DNA of 21,992 nucleotides from Desulfocurvus sp. (GTDB lineage Bacteria; Desulfobacterota; Desulfovibrionia; Desulfovibrionales; Desulfovibrionaceae), in the NCBI RefSeq assembly GCF_023230885.1, contig NZ_JALNWM010000024.1, forward strand, positions 1-21,992. Direction: 5' to 3'. The position numbers and the translations under genes were made by a program. Below are positions 1 to 7,126 of the stretch, one piece after another. A model generated the notes under the pieces. It was not told the DNA's origin. It made no database searches and saw only the letters and a program-made list of their open reading frames with translations. Position 1 is the first letter of the stretch. Each line of letters begins with the position of its first letter.

Positions 1-234
1 GGCGAGGAGTTGTGGCGCCTGGTGCTGGTCAACGGCGCGGTGCGGATGACCGTGCCCGGGCATCCGGCCTTCGAGAAGCTTTTGGCCCTGGCCGACGCCG
101 GGGTGTCCATCCTGGTCTGCGGCACCTGCCTGGACTTCTTTGGCCTGCTGGAGCGCAAGGCCGTGGGCCAGACCACCAACATGCTCGACGTGGTCACCAG
201 CCTTCAGCTTGCCACCAAGGTCGTTCGCGTCTAG
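1..234 (+). CDS. yedF: YedF-family selenium-metabolism protein, C-terminal part (5' truncated by window edge)
   Basis: The frame is open from base 1 (GEELWRLVLVNGAV...) and stops with TAG at 232-234, so only the C-terminal 77 residues are visible. They match the DsrE-like C-terminal domain of YedF-type sulfurtransferase-like proteins, recognisable by GTCLDFFGLLE followed by KAVGQTTNMLDVVTSLQLA. In this family an N-terminal TusA/SirA-like domain precedes it, and that part would lie to the left. The family is associated with selenium metabolism by genome context; its exact reaction is not established. The next gene starts 9 nt downstream on the same strand, so the two are probably cotranscribed. 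Confidence 0.85.
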   Translation, partial: GEELWRLVLVNGAVRMTVPGHPAFEKLLALADAGVSILVCGTCLDFFGLLERKAVGQTTNMLDVVTSLQLATKVVRV

Positions 235-243
235 TTTCGCGCC

Positions 244-1290
244 ATGACGCAACGCACACGCCCCCGGCGGGAGCCGGGGGTGCCCTCCCCTGCGGGCGCG
301 CCCGCTCCGGGCGCCGCCCAGGATTCCGCCCCGGGCTCTACCGCCCTGCTACGCATCAACAAGGCCCTGGCCGACGCCGGGGTCTGCTCGCGCCGCGCGG
401 CCGACGAACTGGTGGCTGCCGGAGCGGTCACGGTCAACGGCCAGCCCGTGGACAGCCCCGGCCTGCGCATCGACCCCGCGCGCGACGCGGTGGCCGTACA
501 CGGGCGGCCCGTGGTCGTGCCTGTGCCCGGCGCGCGGGCCCACGCCCTGGTCATGCTCAACAAGCCCCCCGAGGTGGTGACCACGGCCCGCGACCCCCAG
601 GGCCGGACCACGGTGCTCGATGTCCTGGGCGACACCTTCGGCGCCGCGCGGCTCTATCCCGTGGGGCGGCTGGACTATTTTTCCCAGGGTCTGCTGCTGC
701 TTACCGACCACGGCGAGCTGGCCAACCGCCTGACCCACCCGCGCTGGCATCTGCCCAAGGTCTATCATGTGCTGGTGCGCGAGGCGGTGCCCCCGGCGGC
801 CCTGGCACTGTTCTCCCGGGGCATGACCCTGGACGACGACGGCCAGGTCCTGGCCCCGGCGCCTACGCGCGTTCTGGAAAACACCCCCCGGGGCACGCTG
901 CTGGAAATGACCCTGACCCAGGGCGTGAACCGCCAGATCCGGCGCATGTGCCGTCAGACGGAGCTGACCGTGCTGCGCCTCACGCGCGTGGCCCTGGGGC
1001 CCCTGCTTCTGGGCGAGCTGCCCGAGGGCCGGGCCCGGGTTCTGACTCCCGGCGAGGCCGGGGCCCTGCTGCGGGCCGTGGGCCTGGAGCCCGGGCCCGA
1101 CGGCGCGGGCGCCCCGGCGCCGCCGCGGGAGGCCGCGGGCGCCCACGGGCGCGAGGGCGGCCGGGCGCCCGGCCGCGAGGGCCGGGGCACCCGCCCCGAC
1201 AAGGACAGGAAGGATTCCGGCCGCACTGCCGGAGGCCGGACCGGGGGGCGGCCCGGCGGCGGCGCGGCCAAGCCGGGGCGGCGCGGCTGA
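244..1290 (+). CDS. RsuA/RluB/RluE/RluF-family rRNA pseudouridine synthase with long basic tail
   Basis: 348 aa. An N-terminal low-complexity stretch (about 1-34) precedes an S4 RNA-binding domain (about 36-82, LRINKALADAGVCSRR). The catalytic domain follows, with GRLDYFSQGLLLLT carrying the predicted nucleophile Asp144 and a TQGVNRQIRRMC motif near residues 226-237. It should isomerise a specific uridine in ribosomal RNA. The architecture fits RluB (23S rRNA) or RsuA (16S rRNA), and I cannot choose between them. The last 80 or so residues are Gly/Arg/Pro/Ala-rich and basic, probably an unstructured RNA-binding tail. The ATG at 244 lacks a good SD, so translation may depend on coupling to the preceding gene. 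Confidence 0.9.
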   Translation: MTQRTRPRREPGVPSPAGAPAPGAAQDSAPGSTALLRINKALADAGVCSRRAADELVAAGAVTVNGQPVDSPGLRIDPARDAVAVHGRPVVVPVPGARAHALVMLNKPPEVVTTARDPQGRTTVLDVLGDTFGAARLYPVGRLDYFSQGLLLLTDHGELANRLTHPRWHLPKVYHVLVREAVPPAALALFSRGMTLDDDGQVLAPAPTRVLENTPRGTLLEMTLTQGVNRQIRRMCRQTELTVLRLTRVALGPLLLGELPEGRARVLTPGEAGALLRAVGLEPGPDGAGAPAPPREAAGAHGREGGRAPGREGRGTRPDKDRKDSGRTAGGRTGGRPGGGAAKPGRRG

Positions 1291-1334
1291 CGCAGCCTTC
1301 CGCCGGGCAGGGGGCGTTCCCCCGCCCGCGCCCT

Positions 1335-1379
1335 GGCCGCGCCTTGGCGGCCCGCGCCCTGCGCGCCCGGGCGGCGCGC
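1335..1379. repeat. GC-rich hairpins between convergent genes
   Basis: Two perfect stem-loops lie in the 117-bp gap between the convergent pseudouridine synthase and lolA genes. One is GGCCGC/GCGGCC at 1335-1352 with a 6-nt loop, and the other is GCGCGCC/GGCGCGC at 1361-1379 with a 5-nt loop. Neither has a T-tract, so a standard intrinsic terminator is not supported. They could pause polymerase or protect 3' ends, or may simply reflect base composition. Confidence 0.35.
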
Positions 1380-1407
1380 CGCCGCCGGTTCCCCGCCGGG
1401 CCCCGGG

Positions 1408-2133
1408 CTATTGGCCCAGGTTTTCCACGCCCTGGGCGCCCTTGTCGCGGTTGTCGAACACGTCGGCGTCCTTGGGCGGGGCGAAGGCGAACACCTCCGC
1501 CGGGATGTGCACGTCGAAGGCCAGGTTTTCCAGGCTCACGGCGTTGACGTTGCCGAAAAAGTCCACCAGCTCCATGCGCGTCATCACCGTGCGCCCGGTA
1601 TCCACCCAGACCGTGGCCTCCACCAGGGACGGCTCGGCCTTGCGCGGGATGAGGTGCAGCCGCCGCAGCCCCGCGTCGTCGCCCTGGTCCTCGACCCAGA
1701 AGTCCTCGTCCAGCCGGGCCTTGCCCGCGATGAAGCGCAGCATGGTCCGCGAGTCGAGCACCTGCTCCACGGTGTAGCGGTAGGCCGTCTGTTCCAGCTC
1801 GTACCAGGCCCATACGTCCTGGGCGCCCACCACCAGCAGTTCCGGCTCGGGGGTCACGGTCTGCCAGCGGATGAGCGAGGGGCGCTTGAAGCGGATGGTG
1901 CCGGTGCGCGTACGGCTCTCGCCGCTGGCGGCGTTGACCAGGGTCTGGCTGAAGGCGGCCTCGAAGCTTTCCAGGCTCTCGTAGCGGCGTTGCATGGCCG
2001 CCGTGAGGGCCGCCGTGTCCGCCGCGTCGGCCGTGCCCGGGGCCTGGGCCGAGCAGGTCGAGGTGTGCATGGGCAGGGGCGCGGCCAGGATGGCCGCGAA
2101 GAGGAACAGGGCCAGAAAACGCAACAGGGGCAT
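1408..2133 (-). CDS. lolA: Outer-membrane lipoprotein carrier protein LolA
   Basis: 241 aa. LolA is the periplasmic chaperone that takes mature lipoproteins from LolCDE and delivers them to the outer membrane. The sequence opens with a typical signal peptide (MPLLRFLALFLFAAILAAPL...). The mature part shows the LolA beta-fold pattern: YESLESFEAAFSQTL, GTIRFKRPSLIRWQ, then VWAWYELEQTAYRY and VDFFGNVNAVSLENL near the C terminus. The ATG at 2133 is preceded on the minus strand by GGAGG at good spacing; the frame runs open upstream but without further LolA-like sequence. In E. coli lolA lies directly downstream of ftsK. Here an ftsK remnant, a quinone-reductase remnant and an opposite-strand gene lie on its upstream side. 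Confidence 0.9.
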   Translation of the reverse strand: MPLLRFLALFLFAAILAAPLPMHTSTCSAQAPGTADAADTAALTAAMQRRYESLESFEAAFSQTLVNAASGESRTRTGTIRFKRPSLIRWQTVTPEPELLVVGAQDVWAWYELEQTAYRYTVEQVLDSRTMLRFIAGKARLDEDFWVEDQGDDAGLRRLHLIPRKAEPSLVEATVWVDTGRTVMTRMELVDFFGNVNAVSLENLAFDVHIPAEVFAFAPPKDADVFDNRDKGAQGVENLGQ

Positions 2134-2173
2134 GGGGCCTCCGCAGGGGTCGGGTTGCTCTCGCTTGCGCCAG

Positions 2174-2200
2174 GGTATATGCAGGCCCTGCCCCAGGCAA
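2174..2200 (-). promoter_or_regulatory. Possible lolA promoter
   Basis: On the minus strand TTGCCT (2200-2195) is followed after 15 bp by TATACC (2179-2174), about 40 bp before the lolA start codon. The spacer is short and both hexamers are imperfect. The same TTGCC...TATAC arrangement with 15-bp spacing occurs before aroQ in this window, which adds some weight. The 150-bp interval 2134-2283 must hold the promoters of both divergent genes. Confidence 0.35.
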
Positions 2201-2283
2201 GGGGTTTGCACCGCCTGGCGCCGGGCCCCGGGGTTGCTCCGGCGGCCCGCCAGCCCGCACCTTCGCCCGTCCAGGAGCCGTCC

Positions 2284-2796
2284 ATGACCGCCAGCCCCGC
2301 CCCCGCCGTGACCCAGTTCCAGCGCCGCCGCATCGAGGCCGAAATCCTGGCCGAGGTCCACGCCGCCCTGTGCGAGAGCATGCCCGGCCCGCAGGCCGTG
2401 GCCCTCGTCGCCCGGGCCACGGCCCGCGCCGCCCGCGCCGCCGGGGCGGCCTTTGCCGCCGCCGCGCCCGGGGGGCCCGGGCTGGAGCATTTCGCGGGGG
2501 TGGTCGAGGCGTGGCGCGCCGGGGGCGCGCTGGACGTGCAGGACGTGCGCCTGGACGGCCGGACCCTGCGCCTGACGGTGACCCGCTGTGCCTACGCCGG
2601 GCTGTACATCGCGGAAATGGGCCTCTCCCCGGAGCTGGCCCAGGCCCTGTCCTGCTCGCGCGACGAAGCCTTCGCCCGGGGCTATTCGCCGTGCCTGCGC
2701 ATGGAGCGCTCCCGGACCATCGCCCAGGGCGCGCCGCGTTGCGAGTTCCTGTTCCGCTGGGATGCCCGGGTCTCGGAGCCAACCCCCGGCACCTAG
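2284..2796 (+). CDS. L-2-amino-thiazoline-4-carboxylic acid (ATC) hydrolase-family protein
   Basis: 170 aa, no signal peptide or membrane segment. The C-terminal half shows the pattern of the ATC-hydrolase-like family: SCSRDEAFARGYSPCLRMER, then a segment ending APRCEFLFRW, with Cys residues in both. The founding member hydrolyses the thiazoline ring of ATC on the way to cysteine, but the family is broad and many members have unknown substrates, so the reaction here is not assigned. ATG 2284 has AGGAG seven bases upstream. It is transcribed divergently from lolA and faces the decayed gene remnants downstream. A helical, Ala-rich stretch (about 35-65) separates the N terminus from the conserved region. 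Confidence 0.7.
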   Translation: MTASPAPAVTQFQRRRIEAEILAEVHAALCESMPGPQAVALVARATARAARAAGAAFAAAAPGGPGLEHFAGVVEAWRAGGALDVQDVRLDGRTLRLTVTRCAYAGLYIAEMGLSPELAQALSCSRDEAFARGYSPCLRMERSRTIAQGAPRCEFLFRWDARVSEPTPGT

Positions 2797-2902
2797 CCGG
2801 GCCAGTCCGGCATCCCCGCGGATTCTCCTCCGGCCGGTGGATTTCGCGCATCCCGGACGACGGGCTTGCACCGGGTGAACAGCCGCCCATAGCTTCACAG
2901 CC

Positions 2903-3280
2903 AGGCCCCGGGCCGTCCGCCCCGGGCGGGGTCGGCGTGGTTGCGGCCCCGGGCGCCCGGCGCGGGAAGAGTCTGCGCGTGGCGCCGTCCACCTCCCCCC
3001 AGCCAGGTTACGCCGAACCTCCGGCGGTGCACATCCTCCACCCCGCACAGGCCGAAAACGCGATTTTCCCACAGCGTGTCCGGCGGATCGCCGAAAACGG
3101 CCAATCCGCGCTCCGCCGGGGCGTTGGCGGTATTGAAGACCACGGCAAAGACCACGGCGAATACCACGGCGCGCCGCGTGCAGCAGTTCTGCGGGCCCGT
3201 CCTCGCCCTGTGGCCCCCGCCCTCAAGGGCGGCCACGGCGGCGGCGGAATGGCTCAGGCTGCCCGGCGTGGGTGCCCGGG
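2903..3280 (-). pseudogene. Decayed copy of the flavodoxin-fold quinone reductase gene (nqo remnant)
   Basis: This stretch aligns in direct orientation with the intact gene at 7504-8154. Positions 3011-3059 match 7644-7692 at 48 of 49 bases, including 40 identical in a row, and 3221-3239 is identical to 8070-8088. The minus-strand reading keeps recognisable protein (NTANAPAERGLAVFGDP, then VFGLCGVEDVHRR). Roughly 260 bp of the middle, which in the intact copy encodes the PNWWGMP region, are missing, a second short deletion lies near 3005, the 3' part is frame-shifted, and the stop TAG has become TGG. A 12-bp unit has tripled at 3135-3170. The start-codon end abuts an ftsK remnant, as in the intact locus. 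Not expected to give a working enzyme. Confidence 0.85.
3135..3170. repeat. Three tandem 12-bp units inside the nqo remnant
   Basis: Units 3135-3146, 3147-3158 and 3159-3170 differ by only one or two bases each and share the core CCACGGC. The intact gene has a single unit at the equivalent place (around 7770). On the minus strand the expansion reads as AVVF three times before NTANAPAER. Confidence 0.85.
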
Positions 3281-3474
3281 GCCGATGCGGAAGCGGCGCC
3301 GGACAAGGGCGATGGACGCCTTGCCCTGCTCCGCCGCGGCCTCGGGGCGGGCCGGGGCGTCGGGGGGGATGCCCTCCCGCCCCCGGCGCCCGAGTCCTGG
3401 GCGCCCTGGGGCTCCTTGGGGCTGGCCGGGGCGTCGGCCGGGGGCTGGCGCTGGAGGTCGGTAGGCGGCGGCGG
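3281..3474 (-). pseudogene. Decayed, internally deleted ftsK remnant
   Basis: Blocks match the intact ftsK: 3281-3299 equals 8287-8305, 3311-3332 equals 8317-8338, 3385-3403 equals 8410-8428 (all in the C-terminal gamma-domain region), then 3412-3421 equals 9571-9580 and 3432-3451 equals 9591-9610 (the Pro/Ala linker). Between 3403 and 3412 about 1.1 kb present in the intact gene is missing, so the whole ATPase domain is gone. The conceptual minus-strand peptide runs from linker (LQRQPPADAPASPKEP) straight into the pre-gamma segment (GAQDSGAGGG). The start of ftsK and the 36-bp spacer before nqo are also missing or degraded. Homology fades near 3474, just before the iclR stop codon. Confidence 0.85.
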
Positions 3475-3487
3475 ACGTGTCGTTTGC

Positions 3488-3511
3488 CCGTAGCGGGGCG
3501 CCCGGCTACGG
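3488..3511 (-). terminator. Stem-loop overlapping the iclR stop codon (weak terminator candidate)
   Basis: CCGTAGC (3488-3494) pairs perfectly with GCTACGG (3505-3511) around a 10-nt loop. The iclR stop codon (3506-3508) is inside the stem. No T-run follows in the direction of iclR transcription, so the terminator call is weak. Confidence 0.3.
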
Positions 3512-4267
3512 TTCGTCGGTCCAGCCCAGGCGCAGGGACAGGTTGTGCGCGGCGTGGCGCAGGGCCTCGATGACCTGCGGCGAGGGGCCGCCCTCCCGGC
3601 CTTCGAAGCCGATGAGCAGGACGCTGGCGACAATCTCCCCCGAGCCGTCGAAAACCGGACAGGCCAGCGCCTGCGACCCGGGAATGCTGCTGTTGGGTTC
3701 CGTGCGCAGGGCGTATCCCCGGGAAACGGTCTCGCGCAGTTCCTGGCGGAAGCGCTCCCGGGCCCCGGCGTCGGTGCCGAGTTCGGCGTCCAGCAGATGG
3801 GCGTAGGCCTGCTCAGGCAGGTAGGCCGCAAAGCAGCGCCCGGCCGCGCTGACGGCCACCGGGGCGTAGAAGCCCACGCGCATGGCGATGGCCACGGGTT
3901 TGGGGTTGTGCAGAAAACGTACGATGAGCGGGCCCTGGGAGGTCCACAGGGCCAGGGCCGCGGCCTCGTCGCTTTGCACCCGCAGCCGGTGCAGCTCCGG
4001 ATCGCAGAAGGTCACGATGTCCATGCGGCCCAGGATGCCCAGGCCCAGCTCCAGGAGCTTGGGGCCGAAGGTGTAGCGCCCGGATTCGTCCTGGCTGACG
4101 ACCTTCAGGCGGCCGAAGCTGGTCAGGTACTTGTGCAGCTTGCTTTTGCCGACCCCCAGGCGCGCGGCGGCTTCGCCCAGGGTCACCGGCGAGCCGATGG
4201 CAAGGAAGGATTCCAGGAGCTCGAAGGCGAGCTCGACGGACTGGATGCCCTGCGGTTGCTTTTCCAT
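3506..4267 (-). CDS. IclR-family transcriptional regulator
   Basis: 253 aa. Residues about 1-70 form the N-terminal winged helix-turn-helix (GIQSVELAFELLESF, then LGEAAARLGVGKSKLHKYL). Residues about 85-250 form the IclR effector-binding domain (VAVSAAGRCFAAYLPEQ; ACPVFDGSGEIVASVLLIGF). The ATG at 4267 is preceded by AGGA. The gene is divergent from the permease-MBL-ridA genes across a 213-bp region that holds a promoter and a dyad, the usual layout for an IclR protein controlling a neighbouring catabolic operon and itself. The effector is probably the permease substrate or a breakdown product, which is inference. Its 3' end lies against the ftsK remnant. Confidence 0.9.
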   Translation of the reverse strand: MEKQPQGIQSVELAFELLESFLAIGSPVTLGEAAARLGVGKSKLHKYLTSFGRLKVVSQDESGRYTFGPKLLELGLGILGRMDIVTFCDPELHRLRVQSDEAAALALWTSQGPLIVRFLHNPKPVAIAMRVGFYAPVAVSAAGRCFAAYLPEQAYAHLLDAELGTDAGARERFRQELRETVSRGYALRTEPNSSIPGSQALACPVFDGSGEIVASVLLIGFEGREGGPSPQVIEALRHAAHNLSLRLGWTDEP

Positions 4268-4389
4268 GAATTCCTGCTCTCTGGGGTTGGCGTTCGCGCG
4301 GGATGCGCGAGATGTCCAACCAGATACCTTCTTTTGATGCCGCCCGCAAATGTCATATTAAGAAACTGAAAATAAAATTGGGAAACGGG

Positions 4390-4418
4390 TTGACAGACAT
4401 TGGTCACCAAAATTAAAT
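4390..4418 (+). promoter_or_regulatory. Sigma-70-type promoter for the permease operon
   Basis: A perfect TTGACA at 4390-4395 is followed after 17 bp by TTAAAT at 4413-4418 (4 of 6 to TATAAT). The region is clearly AT-richer than its surroundings. Transcription would begin near 4425, about 55 bases before the start codon. Confidence 0.6.
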
Positions 4419-4421
4419 GGC

Positions 4422-4454
4422 GTTCACGAATGGTGTAAATGAACCCGTGAACCC
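4422..4454 (+). promoter_or_regulatory. Candidate operator (inverted repeat) over the permease transcription start
   Basis: GTTCACG at 4422-4428 is the exact reverse complement of CGTGAAC at 4446-4452. A second overlapping dyad GTTCA/TGAAC uses 4422-4426 and 4440-4444, and TGAACCC is directly repeated at 4440-4446 and 4448-4454. It lies just after the -10 element, where bound regulator would block transcription. The divergent IclR protein is the obvious candidate ligand. Confidence 0.5.
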
Positions 4455-4480
4455 TGTGCCGACTCAAGGAGGATGTGGAG

Positions 4481-6238
4481 ATGGTATCGCAACCGATGCT
4501 GGCATTTATCGCCCTGTTGCCCATCGCGGTCATCGCGGTGTTTCTGGTCGGGCTACGGTGGCCTGCGCGCCGGGTCATGCCGCTGGCCCTTGTTTCCGTA
4601 GCCATTCCGGCCTTTTTCATCTGGAAGGTGCCCGCAGCGCTCATGGCGGCGCAGGCTGTCGACGGGCTGGTGACCGCCATCGGCATCCTGTACATCGTCT
4701 TCGGCGCCCTGGTGCTCCTGAACACGCTCAAGGAGGACGGCGCGCTCAGCGTCATTCGTTCCTCTTTCACCGACATCTCGGTGGACCGGCGCATCCAGGT
4801 GATCATCATCCTGTGGCTTTTCGGCGCGTTCCTGGAGGGGGCGGCGGGCTTCGGGTCCACGGGCGCGGTCATCGGGCCGTTGTTCCTGGGCATCGGCTTT
4901 CCGCCCATGGCGGCGGCCATGCTCTGCATGATCTTTCAGAGTGCGTCGGTTTCTTTCGGCGCGGTGGGCACGCCGATCCTCATCGGCCTTTCGGTGGGCC
5001 TGGGCCAGGGCAAGCTGGCCGAGGTCGCCCCGAACATGCCGTGGCCGGAGTACATCCATTCCCTGGGGGCGCAGGTGGCGGCCATCCACGCGGTTATTTC
5101 CGTGCTCGTGCCGCTGTTCATGGTCGCCCTGATGACGCGCTATTTCGGACGGGAGCGCTCCTTCCTGCCGGGGCTGCGGGCCTGGAAGTTCGCCCTGTTC
5201 GGCGGGGTGTGCCTCTCGGTGCCCTACGCGCTGACGGCGCGCTGGCTGGGGCCGGAATTCCCCGACGTGCTCGGCGGGATGATCGGCCTGATCCCGGTGG
5301 TTTTCGCCGCCAAGAAGGGCTAGTTCCTGCCCCGCGACGGCGGCTGGGACTTCCCCCCGCGTGACGACTGGGACGCCCGCTGGACGGGCAGCCTGGCCTT
5401 CGGCGGCGAGCTGCCCCAGAGCCGGATGTCGCCGTTGCGGGCCTGGATGCCCTACGCCGTCATGGCCGTCGTGCTTTTCCTGAGCCGCATGGAGGCCCTG
5501 CCCTTCAAGGGCTGGCTGCTCAAGCTCACCCTGCGCTCCGGCGAACTTTTCGGCACCAACGTGAGCACGGCCCTTACCCTGGGCTACCTGCCCGGCACCA
5601 TCTTCATCCTGGCCGCCCTGGTGGCGGTGGCCATCCACGGCGCATCCCCGGGCGTGCTGCGCCGGGCCTCGCGGACATCGTTCTCCGTGGTGGCCGGGGC
5701 TTCGGCCGCCCTGCTGGTGGCCGTGCCCATGGTCAAGATCTTCATTGGCAGCGGGGCCGGAATCGCCGATTTGCCCGCCATGCCCAAGGTGCTGGCCCAG
5801 GCCTTCGCCGACGGCCTGGGCTCCATCTGGCCGGTAATGGCCTCGGTCATCGGGGCCCTTGGCGCCTTCATCGCGGGCAGCAACACCCTGAGCAACATGA
5901 TGTTCAGCCTGTTCCAGTACAACGTGGCCACCATCAGCGGCCTCAACCCCGATGTCATCGTCGCCGTACAAAGCGTGGGCGCGGCAGCGGGCAACATGAT
6001 CTGCGTACACAACGTGATCATGGCCTCGGCCGCCGTCGGCCTGCTGGGCAGGGAGGGCGACATCCTCAGGAAGACCCTCCTGCCCGCCACCTACTACATC
6101 CTGGGGGCCGGGGCCGCCGGATACCTGTTGCAGTACGGTTTCGGGCTGCACTTCGGCACGCTCTACCCGGTCCTTGTCCTGATCGTTCTGGCCCTTGGTC
6201 TGCGCGCCGCTGCACGAAGCGGCCTGTCCAATCAATAA
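4481..6238 (+). pseudogene. L-lactate permease (LctP/LldP) family transporter, interrupted by in-frame TAG at 5321
   Basis: The frame from ATG 4481 (AAGGAGG at 4466-4472, 8-nt spacing) reads continuously as an LctP-family permease to TAA at 6236-6238, except for one TAG at 5321-5323. Family signatures lie on both sides: FGAFLEGAAGFGSTGAVIGP and SFGAVGTPILIGLSVG before it, IAGSNTLSNMMFSLFQYN and HNVIMASAAVGLLGREGD after it. Without the stop the product would be about 585 aa with 12 or more membrane segments; E. coli LldP is 551 aa. The stop follows ...FAAKKG in a cytoplasmic-loop-like segment and the frame resumes at once with FLPRDGGWDF. One base change would restore a sense codon. No other damage is seen, so the lesion is recent, a sequencing error, or read through. 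The ATG at 5426 has no SD, so an independent second half is unlikely. Members import lactate, glycolate or related carboxylates; the substrate here is unknown. Confidence 0.8.
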
Positions 6239-6257
6239 AGGAAGAGAAGAGGAACAC

Positions 6258-7100
6258 ATGTCCTGCATCGAAATGCGCTATCTCGGCTGGTCCAACATCC
6301 TGATTCGCGAACCCCAGGGAGACCTGGTCTTCGACCCCTTCTTCCGGAAGATGTACGGGGCCGAGTGGGCCCGCAAGGAGGACTACGAGAAGGTGCGCGT
6401 GATCTGCGTTTCCCACGGGCACCACGAGCACTACATGGACACTCCGGCCGTGGCGCGGATGACCGGCGCGCTGGTCGTGTCCAGCCCGGATGTCTGCGAG
6501 CACCTGCGCCGGAAACACCGCCTGCCCGAAAGCCAGCTTCGGCCCGTGCTGCCCTTCGACACCGTCGAGGTCCACGGCTACCGGATCACGGCCTTCGACT
6601 GGCACCACCGGCCCATCAGCTACCTGCGGTTCTTCCAGGGCAGCCTGGCGGCGGCCTTCGCCTTCGTGGGCAACAATATCCTGCGCTGCCCCTGGCGGGC
6701 CCGGTATTACGGCTTTGCGGTGCAGACCCAGGGCGGCGCCAGCATGGTGAACCTGACCGAGGGCATGAATCCGCTGTTTTCCGACGGCGAGCTGGACGTG
6801 CTGCGCCAGCGGTTCCGGCCCGATGTTCTGATCGGCGGGCACCAGCTGGTCTACGAGCAGGACGTGGCCCGCGCCGTCCGGCTGACCGGGGTGTCCAGCT
6901 GCGTGCTCTACCACCCGCACGAGAAGCTCTTCGGGCAGATGGGCATCGCCTCCGCGCCCCAGGAGCAGGTGGTCGCGGCGGTCAAGGCCCAGGCCCCGGA
7001 CGTGGACATCCGCCTGCCCCGGCCGATGGAGTGGATCACCGTCCAGACGGAAGGCCCCTGCCAGGATACGGCGGCGGCCAGCCCGGAAGCGAACGCATAA
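6258..7100 (+). CDS. Metallo-beta-lactamase-fold (UlaG-like) hydrolase, divergent metal site
   Basis: 280 aa, cytoplasmic. The N terminus (MRYLGWSNILIRE...GDLVFDPFF) and the motif SHGHHEH at 52-58 mark the metallo-beta-lactamase fold, closest in pattern to UlaG-like and UPF0173-like hydrolases. The classical HxHxDH motif is HxHxEH here (His53, His55, Glu57, His58). The usual HxGD metal-bridging segment is replaced by VNLTEGMNP. A GGHQ motif and a late YHPHEK segment supply further histidines. The ATG at 6258 follows a purine-rich SD region 19 nt after the permease stop, so the genes are cotranscribed. A lactone, ester or amide hydrolase acting on the imported compound is plausible, but the substrate is not assigned and altered metal use is possible. 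Confidence 0.75.
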   Translation: MSCIEMRYLGWSNILIREPQGDLVFDPFFRKMYGAEWARKEDYEKVRVICVSHGHHEHYMDTPAVARMTGALVVSSPDVCEHLRRKHRLPESQLRPVLPFDTVEVHGYRITAFDWHHRPISYLRFFQGSLAAAFAFVGNNILRCPWRARYYGFAVQTQGGASMVNLTEGMNPLFSDGELDVLRQRFRPDVLIGGHQLVYEQDVARAVRLTGVSSCVLYHPHEKLFGQMGIASAPQEQVVAAVKAQAPDVDIRLPRPMEWITVQTEGPCQDTAAASPEANA

Positions 7101-7126
7101 CATCTAAACAAAAAAGGAGAAATGCG

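Noticed and set aside
12..1547. Long plus-strand frame overlapping yedF and the pseudouridine synthase
   Set aside because: Arg/Gly/Pro-rich shadow of the real frame; the alternative frames carry clear family motifs.
2183..2198. Sigma-54-like GG-N10-GC pattern upstream of lolA
   Set aside because: Such spacing arises easily in GC-rich DNA; the TGGCAC and TTGC blocks are poor, and lolA is a housekeeping gene with no enhancer-binding regulator nearby.
2895..3236. A 113-codon minus-strand frame as a functional small protein
   Set aside because: It is the frame-shifted, deleted remnant of the quinone reductase: the PNWWGMP region is missing and the C-terminal part is out of frame.
5321..5323. 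Pyrrolysine insertion at the permease TAG
   Set aside because: No pyl genes in the window, no precedent in this transporter family, and a simple point mutation explains it.
5426..6238. Second half of the permease as an independent gene starting at ATG 5426
   Set aside because: No SD before the ATG, it begins mid-domain, and the frame is continuous with the first half across the single TAG.
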